Below are positions 1-13,500 of a DNA stretch of 64,000 nucleotides, in pieces. The stretch lies in contig NC_059500.1 of the NCBI RefSeq assembly GCF_018139145.2, positions 33,275,437 to 33,339,436 on the forward strand. Direction: 5' to 3'. The translations under genes and the position numbers were made by a program. Under the pieces are notes generated by a model, which had not been told where the DNA came from, did not search any database, and was given only the letters and a program-made list of their open reading frames with translations. The stretch is from Gymnogyps californianus (Eukaryota > Chordata > Aves > Accipitriformes > Cathartidae). Numbering within the stretch: position 1 is the first letter of the stretch; the number at the start of each line of letters is the position of its first letter.

Positions 1-1810
1 CTTAAACAACTGCATTAAACCACAATGTGACACTTGATTTAATTTCCTGTTTATTTGAGTATTTACACAGTATAAATATTTTCATGTCTTTTAAGCCTCA
101 CTCTTATCGTGTAACAGTCTGAATACTCCTCAGCTGGATCGATAGGAATAATGGCTTTCTATTCATTGTAGTCTCAGATATCTGTAGGTATACACCATAT
201 AAATGAACATGGATATTGTAGGAAATGGTTAATTCCATTCCTTGTTTGTTGTTTTCAAAACTAATAGCACAGGCTAGCAATGTATTCCAGTAAAGACTTG
301 ATTGGGCCAGCTAGATAGGATTGTTAATCTCTCCAATCAATAGTAAAGAAAAATACTTTGCATGTAGGCATTGGGTACCTAATTCTTAATTCATAGTAGG
401 AACCTGCCAGTATAACCAAGCATTCTTGGTTATAGGTTTTGTAGAGCCTGGTTTTTTTGTCACCAGGATGATGAATGGTTCTGCAACTCTCTTACCTGAA
501 AGTGTAGCTAGGACCTGCTACTTGAAACTAATCTCTATAAATAGAGCTTTTACATGAGTCTTGTGAATATTCTGGTAAATCAGCACTCTTGTGATGGATG
601 ACAATGGGAGAAATGCTGATTTTAGAAAAATTATTTTGCTGTTATAAGTATTTCTGTAAACTAGCATAAAGAGTGTTGGAAAACACAAATGACCCTTCTG
701 GGGAGTGTGTGCGCGCATGTGTGTTCACTCTAACCTTTAGAGTGAAACATCCTACCACCAGGTGGAGATCTTACTATTCAAATATTAAAAAAAAAAAAAC
801 AACTTCCTGCACTTCCCTGCGAGTTCCATAACAACTTTTGAAAGTTTCTGCTTCATTGAACAGAATAGCTTCTTTTTTTTTCTTACCTCTTCCCCATCTT
901 CCCACACTGAAGTCCAGAAGTGCATGTTGATTACTGCAAGGTAGGATGGGCCTTTCATTGCTGTACTGAAAGACACCAGCCTCAAACTTGTGGAGGGATA
1001 TGCATTATGCCACTGTATGCAGCAAATGCAAGTTTTTATGGCAATGCTAATTTTTTTCTCCTCTGTCACACAATGTCTGTGAGAGCTCTTGTTCGTGTTA
1101 GTTTGGAACTGCATTCAAAATACACCACCTCAACTGTTGTGCTAACTGCCATAATCTATACTAGTCCAGGTGAGAGAAGGCACACTGATGGATTTGGTAA
1201 AGGTATCTGACCGCCAAAAAATGAGCTAATTGGCTATATGCAGTGCTATGTGAAATGTGTTGATGTTTTCTGGATGTTGTTAGTTGGGTAATGAGCCATA
1301 TAAGAAGCAAATGATATTCTAGTTAACTCTGTAGACGTGTTCAACTTGTGATTAAAATTTTGGCAGGTCTTTTTATTACTACTCTTACAGTAATATGTAA
1401 AGATTATTCTTAGGTACACTCAGTCCTTTCTGGAGTTGGCAACAGGTATGCATTATCATTATCTGATACTGATCTGTTACACAGTTGACGAGATACAAAT
1501 TGTATCATCCTGGCAGGTGAAAACTGTTTAACTTACTGCTTGCAACTAGAAAAACACTTTACTGGAAATGTATCTGCTCAAATAGATTCATTCCTGTGAA
1601 AACCAGAATAAGAATCTGTTCAGGAAACAAGTGGTTTGACTTGTACAGCACTAGTATTGTATGATGAACACTCTTGAGGCAAGGTATGCATTCCTGTCAG
1701 CTGGTCCTGTTCCTATAGAAGTTTGCTTTTCGAGTCTGTTTACAGCAAAAGCAGCAAACCTGTGAACTGCATTCTTTGTTTATAGTGGACAAGTTCATTA
1801 ATAAACCCCA

Positions 1811-1892
1811 GTGTAATCAGTTGTAGCCCTGTGGTACAAATTATTTTACACAATGTAGTCAATTGTAGCTCTATGTTACAAATTGCCTTATG
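1811..1892. repeat. Imperfect tandem repeat, period about 42 bp
   Basis: The left copy contains AGTTGTAGCCCTGTGGTAC, AAATT and the right copy AATTGTAGCTCTATGTTAC, AAATT. The TTGTAG words are 42 nt apart. Two copies only. Confidence 0.65.
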
Positions 1893-4800
1893 CCTCTGAC
1901 TTCCTTATCCCTGCTGCATATACCTACATCATATTTGCCCAAGCAGACAGCAAAATATAGAAAGAGAAATGAATATGTAAATAATGTAAATACCTTTCTG
2001 TTCAACAGATGCTAATCATTCATTTGTCTGCTTCTGTGAAAGAAGCAATTTTAAATGCTGGTCTTAAATTTTCATGGAGAAATTTAACTATCTTATCAGT
2101 GTATCATTTTGATACTAATTTGAGGGTTGCTGGAGTGAAAAGCCTGTTTTATGGGGAAACTCCAAATCTGTGAAACGGTGCCTTTTATATTCATACTGCA
2201 CTATAAGCAGTATAGGTACTTCTAGTAGGGAAAAAAAATGATTGCTGCTTTTGCAGCTATGGTTACGTGGTAATTGGCTATGAAGTATTTTTCTCCAGGC
2301 AAAGAAAGTAAGTAGTTGATGGGGAATAAAAGCTTTTAAAGCTCTTGTCTCAAATAGGACAACTAGTACTGATTGGTGATTTTTATAAAGGGAATGGAGG
2401 CTATGTATGATGGATATGAATGCTTATTTAGCCTTTGCTGGTATACGGTGGTTAGCCTCAAGGAAACACTGCGACACTTAATTATTTATAATATTCAACT
2501 AGATCCATCATAGGATTATGGCAAAAGTGAGCTATTTTATCTCAGGTTTTGCTTAGTGTGCGTTTATTGCTCTGAGTCCTTTGCTGCTCTCCTCTGGTTT
2601 CCTTTTATGGGTTTGCATAAATACAGGGCTTGTTCTCTGTGTGATTAACCCTGAAGAAAGAAAAGTTACATTTGGTGGCATCAATAAAGGCACATTTCAG
2701 GTTAAGCTGATGGTTTGATAGGATTTTCCTACACTTATCAGTTACCTCTTGGATGTGAATTTTCGTAGCTGATTTGCCTGTTGCATTTTATGAACAGAAA
2801 AGATTATTGGCAAGCAAGTCTGACCTCCATAATGTAAGTCACGGAATGAAACTGTAAAGTTGGTTTTCTCTGCAACTGTAGCGTCTTGTTTCTGAAGGTG
2901 GTGTGTTTTGTTGTTTGTAATGGGATGTTGTAGATACAATGTCAACATTGATTCTGTATTTTAACAAGTTTTATTGGGAAAGTATTTTGTACACTTAGAG
3001 CTGAAGAAAAATCACAATCAGTTCTGTAACGTTTCACCATCAACGGGAGGAAAAAATGTTTTGTAGCATTGCTGCAATGAGGTATAAGTAAATGAGGTGT
3101 CAGTAAAAAAACTTAAGAACTGAAAGCAATCGCAAGTACTAACAAACTTGGCAGCTGTTGAGAGATGTAACTCTTGATTTTTTTGAAGAAGCTTTCTTAT
3201 GTGGAAATGGATGTGGAAATGAAATTTGAAATGTGGAATAACAGCCATGAATTAGTATGCAGTGTGGTGTCATCGTCAGTTACGTTATGTACCATGTACC
3301 CATACTGTAGGCTGGCTTGTTTTATGGGCCTGCTGGGTATTTATATTATAAAGCTAGGGGCTTCTGTTGTATGTTTTGCATTGTCTTAATAGTTTTTAAA
3401 GATACTTTTGAATACCCCAAACCAGTATTTGGCAGTAAATAGGCAATACTCAATTCTGTTTGCAAGGAAAATGCTTGTTTAATTAACCAGCTGTGTGTTA
3501 AATGGAGCTTGATTTCATAAACAATAACAGATGAAGAGCTTAATTATTAACAGTTATTTTTTTAAACTTACCTTCATTTGAAAGGGAGAGCTTTTTTAGC
3601 TCTCTTTTAGTGCATAAGTGTTTCTCCCAGTAGCTTTTCATATCTTTCTGATGGTATCCATTGCATCAAAGGCCAGTTGCATATATTGGCCCTGATTCCC
3701 TTTATGTACTGAGTTGTGACATTGCCCTGTGTGACTTCCTATTGTGAAACTGATGCAAAGCTGTTTTTAATAAATGAAATGTAAATGACAGTTTGAAGTC
3801 TCAGTCTGGCAGAACTATATGGTTGAGTAAAGGGGAAAAAAAAAAAACCAAAACCAACAAACCAAAACCGAAAAACCTGAAGTATCTTTAATCCTACTTT
3901 ATGCCATGACTTCCTTCCAGTTGAACAGAAGGTTATGGTATTTCTAAATCTTTGATTACATCCTTCTGTATCAGTTTCTTCTGGCCATTGAATGTGCTTT
4001 CCCTCCTTCTTCCTAAGTGGTTTATACTGCCGCTTCCTCTGTTTTTTCTCACTGCAATAGGAAGTGAGATGTTGCATAGCTTCCTGCTGTTGCATCTCGT
4101 ACCTTTTCAGCATTGTCATTTTGTCAAATACCACTGCTTAACCTTACTTTAATTTTGTCTTGTTTGTTGTTTTATGTAATGTGATAGACTAGTCTTGCAG
4201 GGAAAAGGCTATGCAGAAGAAGTAAAACTTCCTCACTTTGCATTGCACTCATCATTAATACTGAACTGTAGTGACCTCTGCCTGGGTTTAACTTTATACG
4301 CTTAGGACGGCAATCTCTATCATCAGCAAGCAGGGTGTGAAAGGAAGGAACAAAACTGTATTATGTCTGCAGCTTCTTAGAAGGTTTTTTTGGGTGGCTT
4401 AAGTTGCTGCTGCTTTTATTACTTGCAGCTTAAAATACTGATTTGAATACTGCTCCTTCTATATAATGGTCCTTCTATATAACTTCTTACATGGAAAAGG
4501 AACATAAATGGCAAGGCCAGCTGCATGAGAAGAAAGCATAATGTTGCTGGGAAGGAAATTGAGTGACATTATTTAAAAATAAACAAATAAATAAAAGACC
4601 TCCCCCGTCCTTTAATTAGTTAACTTTTATTTTTGCTTTACTGGAAACTCTTTAAGTATAGCAAAGATGTCATTGTACTGCCAGGAGCTTTGCTAGCTGT
4701 AGCTACTGCTGCAGTTAATTTTGTCTTTCACATCTATTCAGATCAAAATTAGTATTGCTGCTGTTGTAGAATATTTGCTGGAATGATCCAGTTTTAAAAT

Positions 4801-6640
4801 TGTTAATCGAAATTTGGACTTGGTGTGGCAACAGCCTCAACTAGTGGAAGAAAAAGCCATCCCCGTCAGGAGGAGCCTTCTGTCTGCAAGTCTTTAGTTC
4901 AGAACAGAAGTGGGAATAGGAATTAATATCAACCACCTTCCTGTTCTTATGTTTTAGGAAAAACAAGGAAGAATATGAAGTATGCTTTTTTGCATGGGTT
5001 TAATGCAAAAGGATAAGTGTGTGACTGGATCTTTTCTGGCATTTTTTTTTCCCAAGAAAATGCATGGGAGACTATTGCTAGTGACTTCACCAGTCAGTTT
5101 TGCTGTATTTGTGCATCAAGCAGAGAAACTATAGTAATGTATTTGCCAAACCGGATCATACTTTCTCTCTGGCTGCTTCAGTATGCCTTGTTCAGATTAA
5201 ATAAGCTGTCTTTAAACAAAAAATGAAATTCGAAATAACATGGATGAGCTGGGCAAAGTTACTATGCTGATCTGTGTGCATATACCTTGCAGCTTGATTT
5301 GCATAATTGTTTTCCTAGCTGCTACTTAATTCCGTATCATCCTAGTTTCATGAAACAAAACCAAGAATAGTACTTCCTTAAGAATAACACTTCTTTCGTG
5401 GGCCAACTTTTTGTGGTATCTCCCAAAGAAGCAAAAGTAGTAACAGAATTCTGAAGAAAGCCTACCTAAAGCAAATGTGTAAGCATTAAAACACTGACAG
5501 TGTCCTGACCCAGGTAGACTCGCTTCATTTCTGTGCCCCTGGCTAGCCGGTTCTCTTTTAACCCAGAACTCTCTGCTTACGTGCATGTTCAGTCTTCTAT
5601 CCAGACAGTTAGTTGCCTTTGGAAAGAGGGTTTAAAAAAAAAAAAGCACTACAGGTTTTAGGCCATCACAGAGTTTGTGGTATCTATGTCTTAATAATCT
5701 TGTATAGTTTTCTCTGAAAGAGAAGCAGGTATTTGCTGCCAAACATATTACCAACCCCTGACCTTATTGTCAGACTAATGAGCATAGATCTACAGGTTCA
5801 TGATTTTCTTACACGTTTTGGCTTGCTGTCAAACTATTTTATGTCTGAATGAGGCTGTTATTGCTTTATATAGGTAGTTGATTATTATATCCCCATGAAA
5901 TTGACAGTTACAAAGAATATTGTTAAATAACATGAGTACAGCTAGGCTGGTCCAAAGACAGAATAAAGAAGCTAACAGATTTGGTTTTGTGTACTAAGCT
6001 TTTTCTCCCATGGAGTGCACACAACATCAAATAAGCTCTTATCTGATGGTAAACACCCATAATACCTTGAACTATCTGAATTATAAATTATTAGCCTTCT
6101 TGCTACGTGTTCCTTTTTATTTTCAGTTCCTGCAAAGTTTGGAAAGCAAAGCACATGGTGGCATTGCTATCTATGCACATTCCTAAAAAAGTCATCTATT
6201 CAAAGGGGCTACATATCAATTTCTAATTCTAGCAGTATTTGTTAATGAAATTTTTTGTAGTTCTGTAAAACAAGTCTCTCTACATAAGTGTGTGTCTGAG
6301 AGTGAAGAATTGCTGAATGAATGGAGCATAAAAGTAAGGGGAAATAGATAATGCCACCCAGGAATAAAGTCTAGTCTTTACACTCCAAATTCAGTTTGGT
6401 CACCGTAGCAGGCTGTGTATTACATTTTTTAAAAAGAGCCTTAGTCTCAATGCTACAATGAGAGGTCAGGGTTTACATACACTCTGCTAAATCTACCTGT
6501 CAACCTGAAAATTCTGCAGCTTAAAATAATGCGAATTTTTATGCAAGACAAGTTCCTGCTTCCTAAAACATGTCTAATGATCTCATTCATTATGTATGTA
6601 GAGTTTCCCTGACAAAAATAAGTCTTACAATTAGGGTTAA

Positions 6641-6699
6641 ATTCAGCTTGGTGTAAATGCAGACTAAATTGTCTAAGTTTGAATTCACACCAGCAGAAT
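6641..6699. repeat. Imperfect inverted repeat (GGTGTAAAT / ATTCACACC)
   Basis: The left arm ATTCAGCTTGGTGTAAATGC pairs imperfectly with the right arm GAATTCACACCAGCAGAAT. A small nested hairpin (AGAC, TAAATT, GTCT) sits between. It may be a fossil of a palindromic amniote repeat. Confidence 0.4.
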
Positions 6700-6842
6700 G
6701 TGCACTTCAGTGCAGAATGTGGTGCCTAATTTGTTGCTTCTGAGTAGAAAAAGTATTTTCTCTCCTGAGTGCTACGTACCAGAATACTTTTGAGTAGGAA
6801 TATTATTGCAATTTGTCATTTCTTTCTTTTGCACATGCTAAA

Positions 6843-6848
6843 TTTATT
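6843..6848 (-). terminator. Alternative distal poly(A) signal candidate
   Basis: A minus-strand AATAAA about 585 nt after the MARCHF3 stop, followed on that strand by ATGTG-containing sequence. It would give a longer 3' UTR. There is no sequence basis for choosing between this and the proximal hexamer. Confidence 0.25.
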
Positions 6849-7305
6849 ACTGAAGAATTTTCATATTGGAACTTCCCTGCCAAATAGGAAACAGAGAAGA
6901 TCACTTTCTGATAACTTTGTAGCATTTAAATAATATGCCAATTTGTAGAACTCATTACACACAAATTTTAATAATCCAAAACATTGGATATTTCAAATAA
7001 AACAACTGGGGGAATGGCATTGCTGTGCTTTAGGAAGGAAAAAACAGCAGTGGTTACTGTCCAGCTACCTAAAGAAATAATACTGTAGGAAGAGGAAATG
7101 ATACAAACAAAGCACTTTTTAAACCTGTTTTGCATTGATAATTATCATAGTTTAATATTTTAAACAATAAAAAAGTTTGCATCACTTGATGTAGGTATTA
7201 ACACGTGTTTGTAGAATTCCATAGAGTATCTGCTAAATAAACAAGTTTGGCAGCTTAGCAAATATCATATGATTGCAGCATCCATGATTTGAATTTAAAC
7301 AGTGA

Positions 7306-7311
7306 TTTATT
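7306..7311 (-). terminator. Candidate proximal poly(A) signal of MARCHF3
   Basis: TTTATT on the plus strand reads AATAAA on the minus strand, about 120 nt after the MARCHF3 stop. Downstream GT-rich sequence is weak. Other minus-strand AATAAA hexamers lie at 6843-6848 and 6116-6121, so the true 3' end may be further left and more than one may be used. Confidence 0.35.
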
Positions 7312-7429
7312 CCTCTACAAAGAGTTTGTAAATCAGAATAGCACGCTCCTGGGTTCTGGACGGTGTCTGACCCCAATGAGTTTAAGCAAAATACTTTCAG
7401 TGCATGGCCCCTGTGCAGAACTGCCCAAA

Positions 7430-7588
7430 TCAAACGATTGTCTCCTTTGAGTTCCTTTTGAGGGACTGCAGGCCCAACAGGGACTGCTGGTGGGAAGGGA
7501 CGTTGGCAGACTTTGGGATTAGGAGTATCACCCGCTGATTGGTCCGACGCCATTCGTTGTATAATCTACAGTGATACCTAAAGGATAC
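7430..7588 (-). CDS. MARCHF3: MARCHF3 last coding exon (residues 202-253 and stop)
   Basis: The acceptor is CTCTCCCCAG before 7588. The exon opens [18 protein letters not shown], completing the WTL-VSFRYH junction known from MARCHF2/3, then a cytosolic tail ending KRNSKETIV and TGA at 7432-7430. The final Thr-Ile-Val fits a class I PDZ ligand, a feature described for this subfamily. The 52 codons bring the protein to 253 residues. Confidence 0.96.
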   Translation of the reverse strand, partial: VSFRYHCRLYNEWRRTNQRVILLIPKSANVPSHQQSLLGLQSLKRNSKETIV

Positions 7589-10500
7589 CTGGGGAGAGAA
7601 GAGAGATGCACTGTGTTTAGAGTCACTGCGGTCCTCCAAGGAATCAATTGGTGTTTCGGGGGAAACGCTGTCAAGTGGAACAAAAAGCTAAGCAGCCTAA
7701 TTGGGCAGGATAAAAATGAGCAAAAAGTGGCAGGCAAAGATGAGACCTAGCATGTAGATGGCTTGTTCCCCAAGTTGCCACAGCAGAGAAGAAAAGCAGC
7801 CTTGTGCCCTACTTTCTGCTGTTGCCTACCTCTCATTCCCTTTTTTATAACATGAAAAATCAGACATCCTGCCTCTGTCTTTCCCAAGAACTAGAATTAT
7901 TGGCAGCCACTTACAATGAGAATGAGTTTGGGGTACTATCATGCTGCAAGTTGTTGAACTAACAAATATTGTAATTGGCTGGATGGTGAAGGCTTTCAGG
8001 TAGCTAAGCTGTGTGCAAACACTGACAGGGTTGTATGTTCTACCCTGTAATGCTTTATTGCTGAATGCATCAAATTCAAGATTGCACAGATGCAACAAGG
8101 TGAGTGTGAGTCATCTGCCAACATGCGTGTATCTCAGTTTAGACTGTCTGAGGTTTTTTTTACTGTTATCAGCTAACCAATTTCAGCCTTAGTGTGGTTC
8201 TGCTAATAGTGAAAGAGAAACGACTGACTGCTACAGATATAGCTTGGCCCTATATTTTTTTAAAATAGTTTACTGCTTATTTTAGTGACAACCAAGTGTA
8301 GTGAGAGTTATGTCTATGTAAGATGATGTACATGTGCAGTTTTTAAAAAAACAAACAAACAAAAACCTGTAAACTGGCTTGGGACCTTTTGTGTGAAATG
8401 TGCCACATGACAATTATCGTGTTCTTCAGCTGTGGGCAGGAGGGAGCCAGGCAGTGAGCACAGGAGGAACCTTGTCTTGTTAGCTGTTCTGTCTTCATGT
8501 GCAGCTGGTCATTTGTCACTGATTTTTATGCACCTGTGCCACTTCTGTAAGTCAATGCTGTTCAGAGAGCAGAGGGTGCTCTCCAGCAAAGGCTGGAGGT
8601 AACATGCTTGGTTTGCGCAGATGTGTGGAAGATGCTGCTGACTCTGCAAAGAAGTGGCTGTGCATGCTGCTGTCAAAAGGCTGTGCATGCTTGCTTTCCT
8701 ACCCCTACAGCAATGACAGGCTGGCTGCCAGTGAGGTATGGAAGGGATATTAAGTAATATACATGCCTATGAATGTAGCCTTCAGAACCCTTTCCTTATT
8801 GCAAAAAGGGTGCTTTTAACTAAATAAATCATTTACCTTTCTATAAAATCCTACTAGGGACAAAAAAAGACTTTCTGGGTTTTTTATTAGATCTTTATAC
8901 AACTGTCTGCTGTTAACGAGGGAAACCTATAGAGCTTTTGTTCACTAAGCCGTTGCCCAAAGACAGCTCTTCCAACAGACGAATTGATTCCCCACCGTTC
9001 AATCTCCTCTGCTCCCCCTGAAGGTAAAGCACTCTGCATCTTCATTCCTGTGGAACATCGTATATGAAAGAACATGAGAAATCTCTTTTAAAAAGGCACT
9101 GCAGTATCAGCAGAAATCATGCGGGGCGGGGGGGCGGGGGGGGAACCACCTGCAAAGATGAATGCCATGCAAAATGCAGTGACTACTTCAGAGGAGTGAG
9201 CTAGTTTAGGTTGAGTTTTCAAGTAGCATCACTGTGAGATTCTTTGAGGAATGGCTGCACTGTTAAGCCAGGCTTTAACTGCTTGTTTGTTTAAGGCATT
9301 TCACAGGATATCCTAGTGAAGTTTGACAGCTTGTTTACAATGGGTTCTTGCCTGGAGGCAGTTTCCAAGTGATGTCAGCTACTGAATTTCAGCAGAGCCA
9401 CTGTTACTCACCCTAAGCTGTTAACACTGGATGCAAAACCCTTGAGATGCTGAACAAAGGCCAGATTTACATTGGTCCTTGGCACACTGAACTCCTTTGT
9501 TCGCCTCTTCAATAGGATAGCAAGGGGGGTGTCTATTTTTCTAACTTACTCTGAATTAATTTGGGCTAGCCTTTGTTTTAAACCAGCCATTATGTTATAC
9601 TGGAAGCTATAGGGCCAAATCCTGTTGTACTCCATGCTGCTACTTGATCTTACAGGAGTCAAGACTACCTGTGTGCAAGAGAAAGCAGAGTGGGGCCCCG
9701 AATTGTTAGTTTAAATAGCAATCTCTGTTTTGTGTCTGAAGCTTTCTTCTTGGGAGTAGCAGGCATTTTTTGTGTGTGTACATCAGTTACAGTGATTAAA
9801 TGCAGAGGAAAAGCAACAGCATTTTATGGAGAACTTGGCTGTTTTAGGGGAAGGGATAAAATAGCTTCTCGGATGCTAAAAATAACATCTCTCCTGTTCT
9901 CTGCTCACTGGGATAACTGTGGTGTGTAAATAATCTATATGCCAGCTTTTGCGTCAAGAGAAAATAAGCTGATATATTGGAAGTAAAATTAAGTTTTAGT
10001 TTCCTTAATTTTCCCAGGACCTAAAGGAGCATTATATCACATGTTGTGCGTAATTTACCCCACAGCACTCAATATATTCCCTGCAAAGCCATAACTAAGC
10101 AAGCAGTACAGGATTCTCCCATTTCTGAAAATTAAAGGGCAGTGCTGAAGCACTTGATGGGGTTAGCACTTCTGCATGTGGGTCCATTTCCTTGCTGCAT
10201 GGTAAGGGGAGCGTGGAGCCTCCCCAAGGCAAATGCAGGCTGGGGCTTTCCTGCATGACTGATGGGTCTCAGCCTGCTGAGCAGAGTGTGTATGTCTTCC
10301 ATGTGTAGGGTGCTCAGTGCCATTTGTAAAGTAGTTGCTTTAAATCTCTACCTTGACTTTGCAAATCTGCCCTCTGAGAAAGCATGTGAAAACACTGTCA
10401 CTCAAGCCTATTGACTTAATCTGCAGATATACTTAAACCTCCTCAAAAGTCTTCTATCCAGAACTAACGCTATGAAGGCACCTTCTGTACTGTGAAGTGA

Positions 10501-13500
10501 GCCTCAGAGCCCTTGCCACTATGTCTCTCTGCTCTGCCCACTGAAGTAACCCCATGCTGAACAGGAGGGTTACAGTGCCCTGAAAGGCTTCCTGCCTTGC
10601 CCTTCCCTGATGAACACAGTGCTTCATTAGCCCATCCACCTTCTGCTGGTCTGAATAATAAATCAGAGTGGAATTACATCTTCAACAATTCAGCGGACAT
10701 TAAAGATACTGTATTTCAATTAAATCAACAAAGGTGCGCATTTACATCAGGCTCACTATCACCATATTCTCCAAGTGCCAATAACACGTTTCTCTATGCT
10801 CTTGAAGGGGTAAAAGTTATAAAGTGAATAGAAGGGATTTTTGCCACTTAAAATGCAAATGCAATAGACGGTGTTAGGGACTAGAGTTGAGATGCTGCAG
10901 AAGTCTTAATGAGCAGGGTCAGATACGTCCATGTGTCATGGGTAATTAAATCCAACTACTTAGCCAGACTACCCTTTCCAACTTCCAACCATTTTGGTGC
11001 TTGTGAATTATGTATATTAGGTAAATTGGACAGCATTTGGGTTTCTAAGACAGTCATACACAAAGGAAATTTGAATAACCTTCGCTTGAGTACCTGACAG
11101 ATGTGTCTATACACAGTACTGCAGGAAATACAAGTGCCACCTCACTGCTGGAGTAAATGGCCGTCCTGTCAAAGGGGAATGCTGCTGCTGCTTCACAGAA
11201 AATGGAAGCAGAAACAACAAAAACTGCAGGAGGCTGAGACAAAAATCTGAGCTTTCCATACTGTTGTGCACTGCTAAAATTAGCCTGCAGTCCTCTATGG
11301 ATGAGACAGGGTTTCACTGTTATGAATGAAGTAAATGAGATGTTACCTTTCATAGCTTTCTTGGAGCTCATAGTGTGGGGTTTTTGTGTTTCCTCCCACC
11401 TCCCCTTTTCCAAGCTTACTCTGGGCTCAGCATAGGTGTTTCTTGCTGTGGGCTAGCTCTACTAATGCAGTTCTTAAAGTGCCACCTCCTCAGCAGCTTA
11501 TACTGATCAAAAACTGCTGGAAGATGTCATCCATACAGTGTGGCCATATCTGCTGAGGGGGACAGCTGGATGCTGGCCCTGTGGGATTAGTGGCTGTGCC
11601 AGCACCATAGGCAGGATGGTCTCGTCCCCACTTAGGGCAGCACAGGCTCAGATGAGCTTTTCCTCTTACAGCAGCACAGCCTTGCACTATCGCACAAGCA
11701 TTACCCTGTTAATGTGAATGCACCCTGTCTGCATCCACTGTTCTGTTATCCTTCTACCACCAGAGCTAGAGGTGTGAAATGTCAAACTCAACAGCAACCT
11801 GGGGTTTTCAGTGAACTGCTACACCATGGCTTCATAAACACTTATTTTGGCAGCTGTCCTCCGGGTTCCCTTCATTTCTGCTGGGCCAACTGTTTGTTGG
11901 TGCGCTGTGGTCAGGAACTGATCTCAGTTTAACAACTTGGCACAAAACAAGAGGCTTTTAGGATGGATTGGCACGCAAGTGACAGCACACCTGGATGCAG
12001 GATGGGAATAAGACAGCCATTTAATCAGCACTGCAAAGGCAGCTACATTTCTACAGACCTGGGTGTGTGTTCTGCCGCGAACTTCCCACAGCGCCACGAG
12101 CACGAAGAATGGGGAAAGAATGGGATGCAACCACATCCAAGGCTTTTGAATTGTAAAATTGGCCAGATGTTGGATTAGAATAAAATCTGAATCCTCTGTG
12201 GCAGCCAGGTTGTTCACCTAAAGCTTTTCTGTGCACTGTGCCTTCACCTTTTGCACATATCTTTGATGAAACTCCCTCCTGTAGCATCTGTCTTGAACTG
12301 CTCCATGTTACTTCCTTGTCTCCCTCTTGCTATCCCCTCTGGTGTCTGGGATTTGGGAATTACTGACCCCAAAGGCAAACTGTCTTTCTGGGTTTCCAGA
12401 CAACTTGAATGGTGTGGAACTGAGAAGTTTCTTGCAGATGTAACTTAAATTTATCAGTACAGAAGTAAATATAAGCAATGCTTTGTACAATGGTCCACCT
12501 GCTCTATAGCACTCTGTGTAATTAATTTTCTGATTTGTTCTTTCCCTTATTCCTGTGAGTTGAATAGAAAATCAATACTTACTAGGGTCCAAAAGAGGTA
12601 AATAGTGAAGAGTGCGACAGTGAGTGCAATGAGGCCAACAGCTTCTAGCCTGCTACTAAAGTGCAGATGGTCCACTGCTCCTCGTAGACACAACCAGCCA
12701 GAGATGGTTGCCAGTGGAGTGATAAACAAGAAGCACACCATGTCTCCAAAGAGAGTCCGTTTCTCATGCTGGGGGCCTGGGTTCCTCAGCCACTGCAGGC
12801 AAAACGCAGACAAAGCAAGTGTCAGCACAGGGAGGATGTTTTACCCGAGATGAGCTGCTCGCTTGCAAAACACAGACCTACCCCTTTGAGGAGGGAACCT
12901 GGACCACACGCGGGATGCAGGATGTGGCTTTGCCTGTCCCTACAGAGCTCCCACCTGAACTCCTCCTGCTCTCTGCCTGCTGATGCGCACCTCTAGCCAT
13001 ACGTACCTACTGCATCATTTATTCAGCTGTAGTAAAAGCTGCCTTGAGAAGGGGAAGTGTTTTGCATAGTGCAGCCCCTGGCATTCGGCTGCTGAACTGT
13101 TTGAGAAACTCCCTTCTTAATGTGGAAAGAATCACACACTCTCCAACTCAAGAGTGCAGGAAATGTTTGTTAGTATTTTGTATGCTATTTTAAGACTTTT
13201 TTTTTTTTTGCATTCTGCCTGTAATATTGGCAAAGCCATTTTCAACTTGCTTTCAGATATCAGCATGCGAGAATGCACACAAGGTTACTTTTATTAAGAG
13301 GATATTAATCTTGCAAAACAGAGTGCCTGAAAGTCAACTGCTGAAGTGAAGGTTAAACAGTTATCAAGCCCACACGCTCGTTTCTATAAACAGGATTTTA
13401 GATAGCAGAGGTGAAAGAAGTTCAGCCTACAACAGTACACTGAGACCTTTTAATAAAAAAACTTCATCACTCAAGTCAATATTTGAACAGGAAGACTACT

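Larger units (their letters stand above)
1..7305. other. MARCHF3 3' UTR and downstream region without recognised exons
   Basis: This is AT-rich sequence. Part of the right end is presumably MARCHF3 3' UTR. All open frames are short and resemble no family I know. I looked for lamin B1 (LMNB1), the expected tail-to-tail neighbour in mammals, and found no coding piece. Plus-strand AATAAA hexamers (for example 7166-7171) could belong to a convergent transcript. Also present are an imperfect tandem repeat near 1811-1892, A-rich runs at about 788-800, 3838-3875, 4577-4597 and 5634-5645, and one possible palindromic repeat at 6641-6699. Confidence 0.6.
7589..12582 (-). other. MARCHF3: MARCHF3 intron between the membrane and tail exons
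   Basis: This 4,994-bp intron has donor GTAAGT at its high-coordinate end and acceptor CCCCAG at its low-coordinate end. It holds a palindromic repeat remnant (9612-9698), a G-rich tract (9121-9143), and a short A/CAAA-rich run near 8345-8366. No internal exon with family similarity was seen. Confidence 0.9.

Noticed and set aside
3739..4134. Minus-strand 131-codon open frame
   Set aside because: Low-complexity FVGFGFFFFPF comes from an A-rich tract; no family is recognised.
1..7305. LMNB1 exons, expected as the convergent neighbour
   Set aside because: No lamin rod, Ig-fold or CaaX coding sequence was seen on either strand.
7233..7553. Minus-strand 106-codon frame over the last MARCHF3 exon
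   Set aside because: It is a shifted frame of the real exon, which carries the conserved [13 protein letters not shown] sequence.
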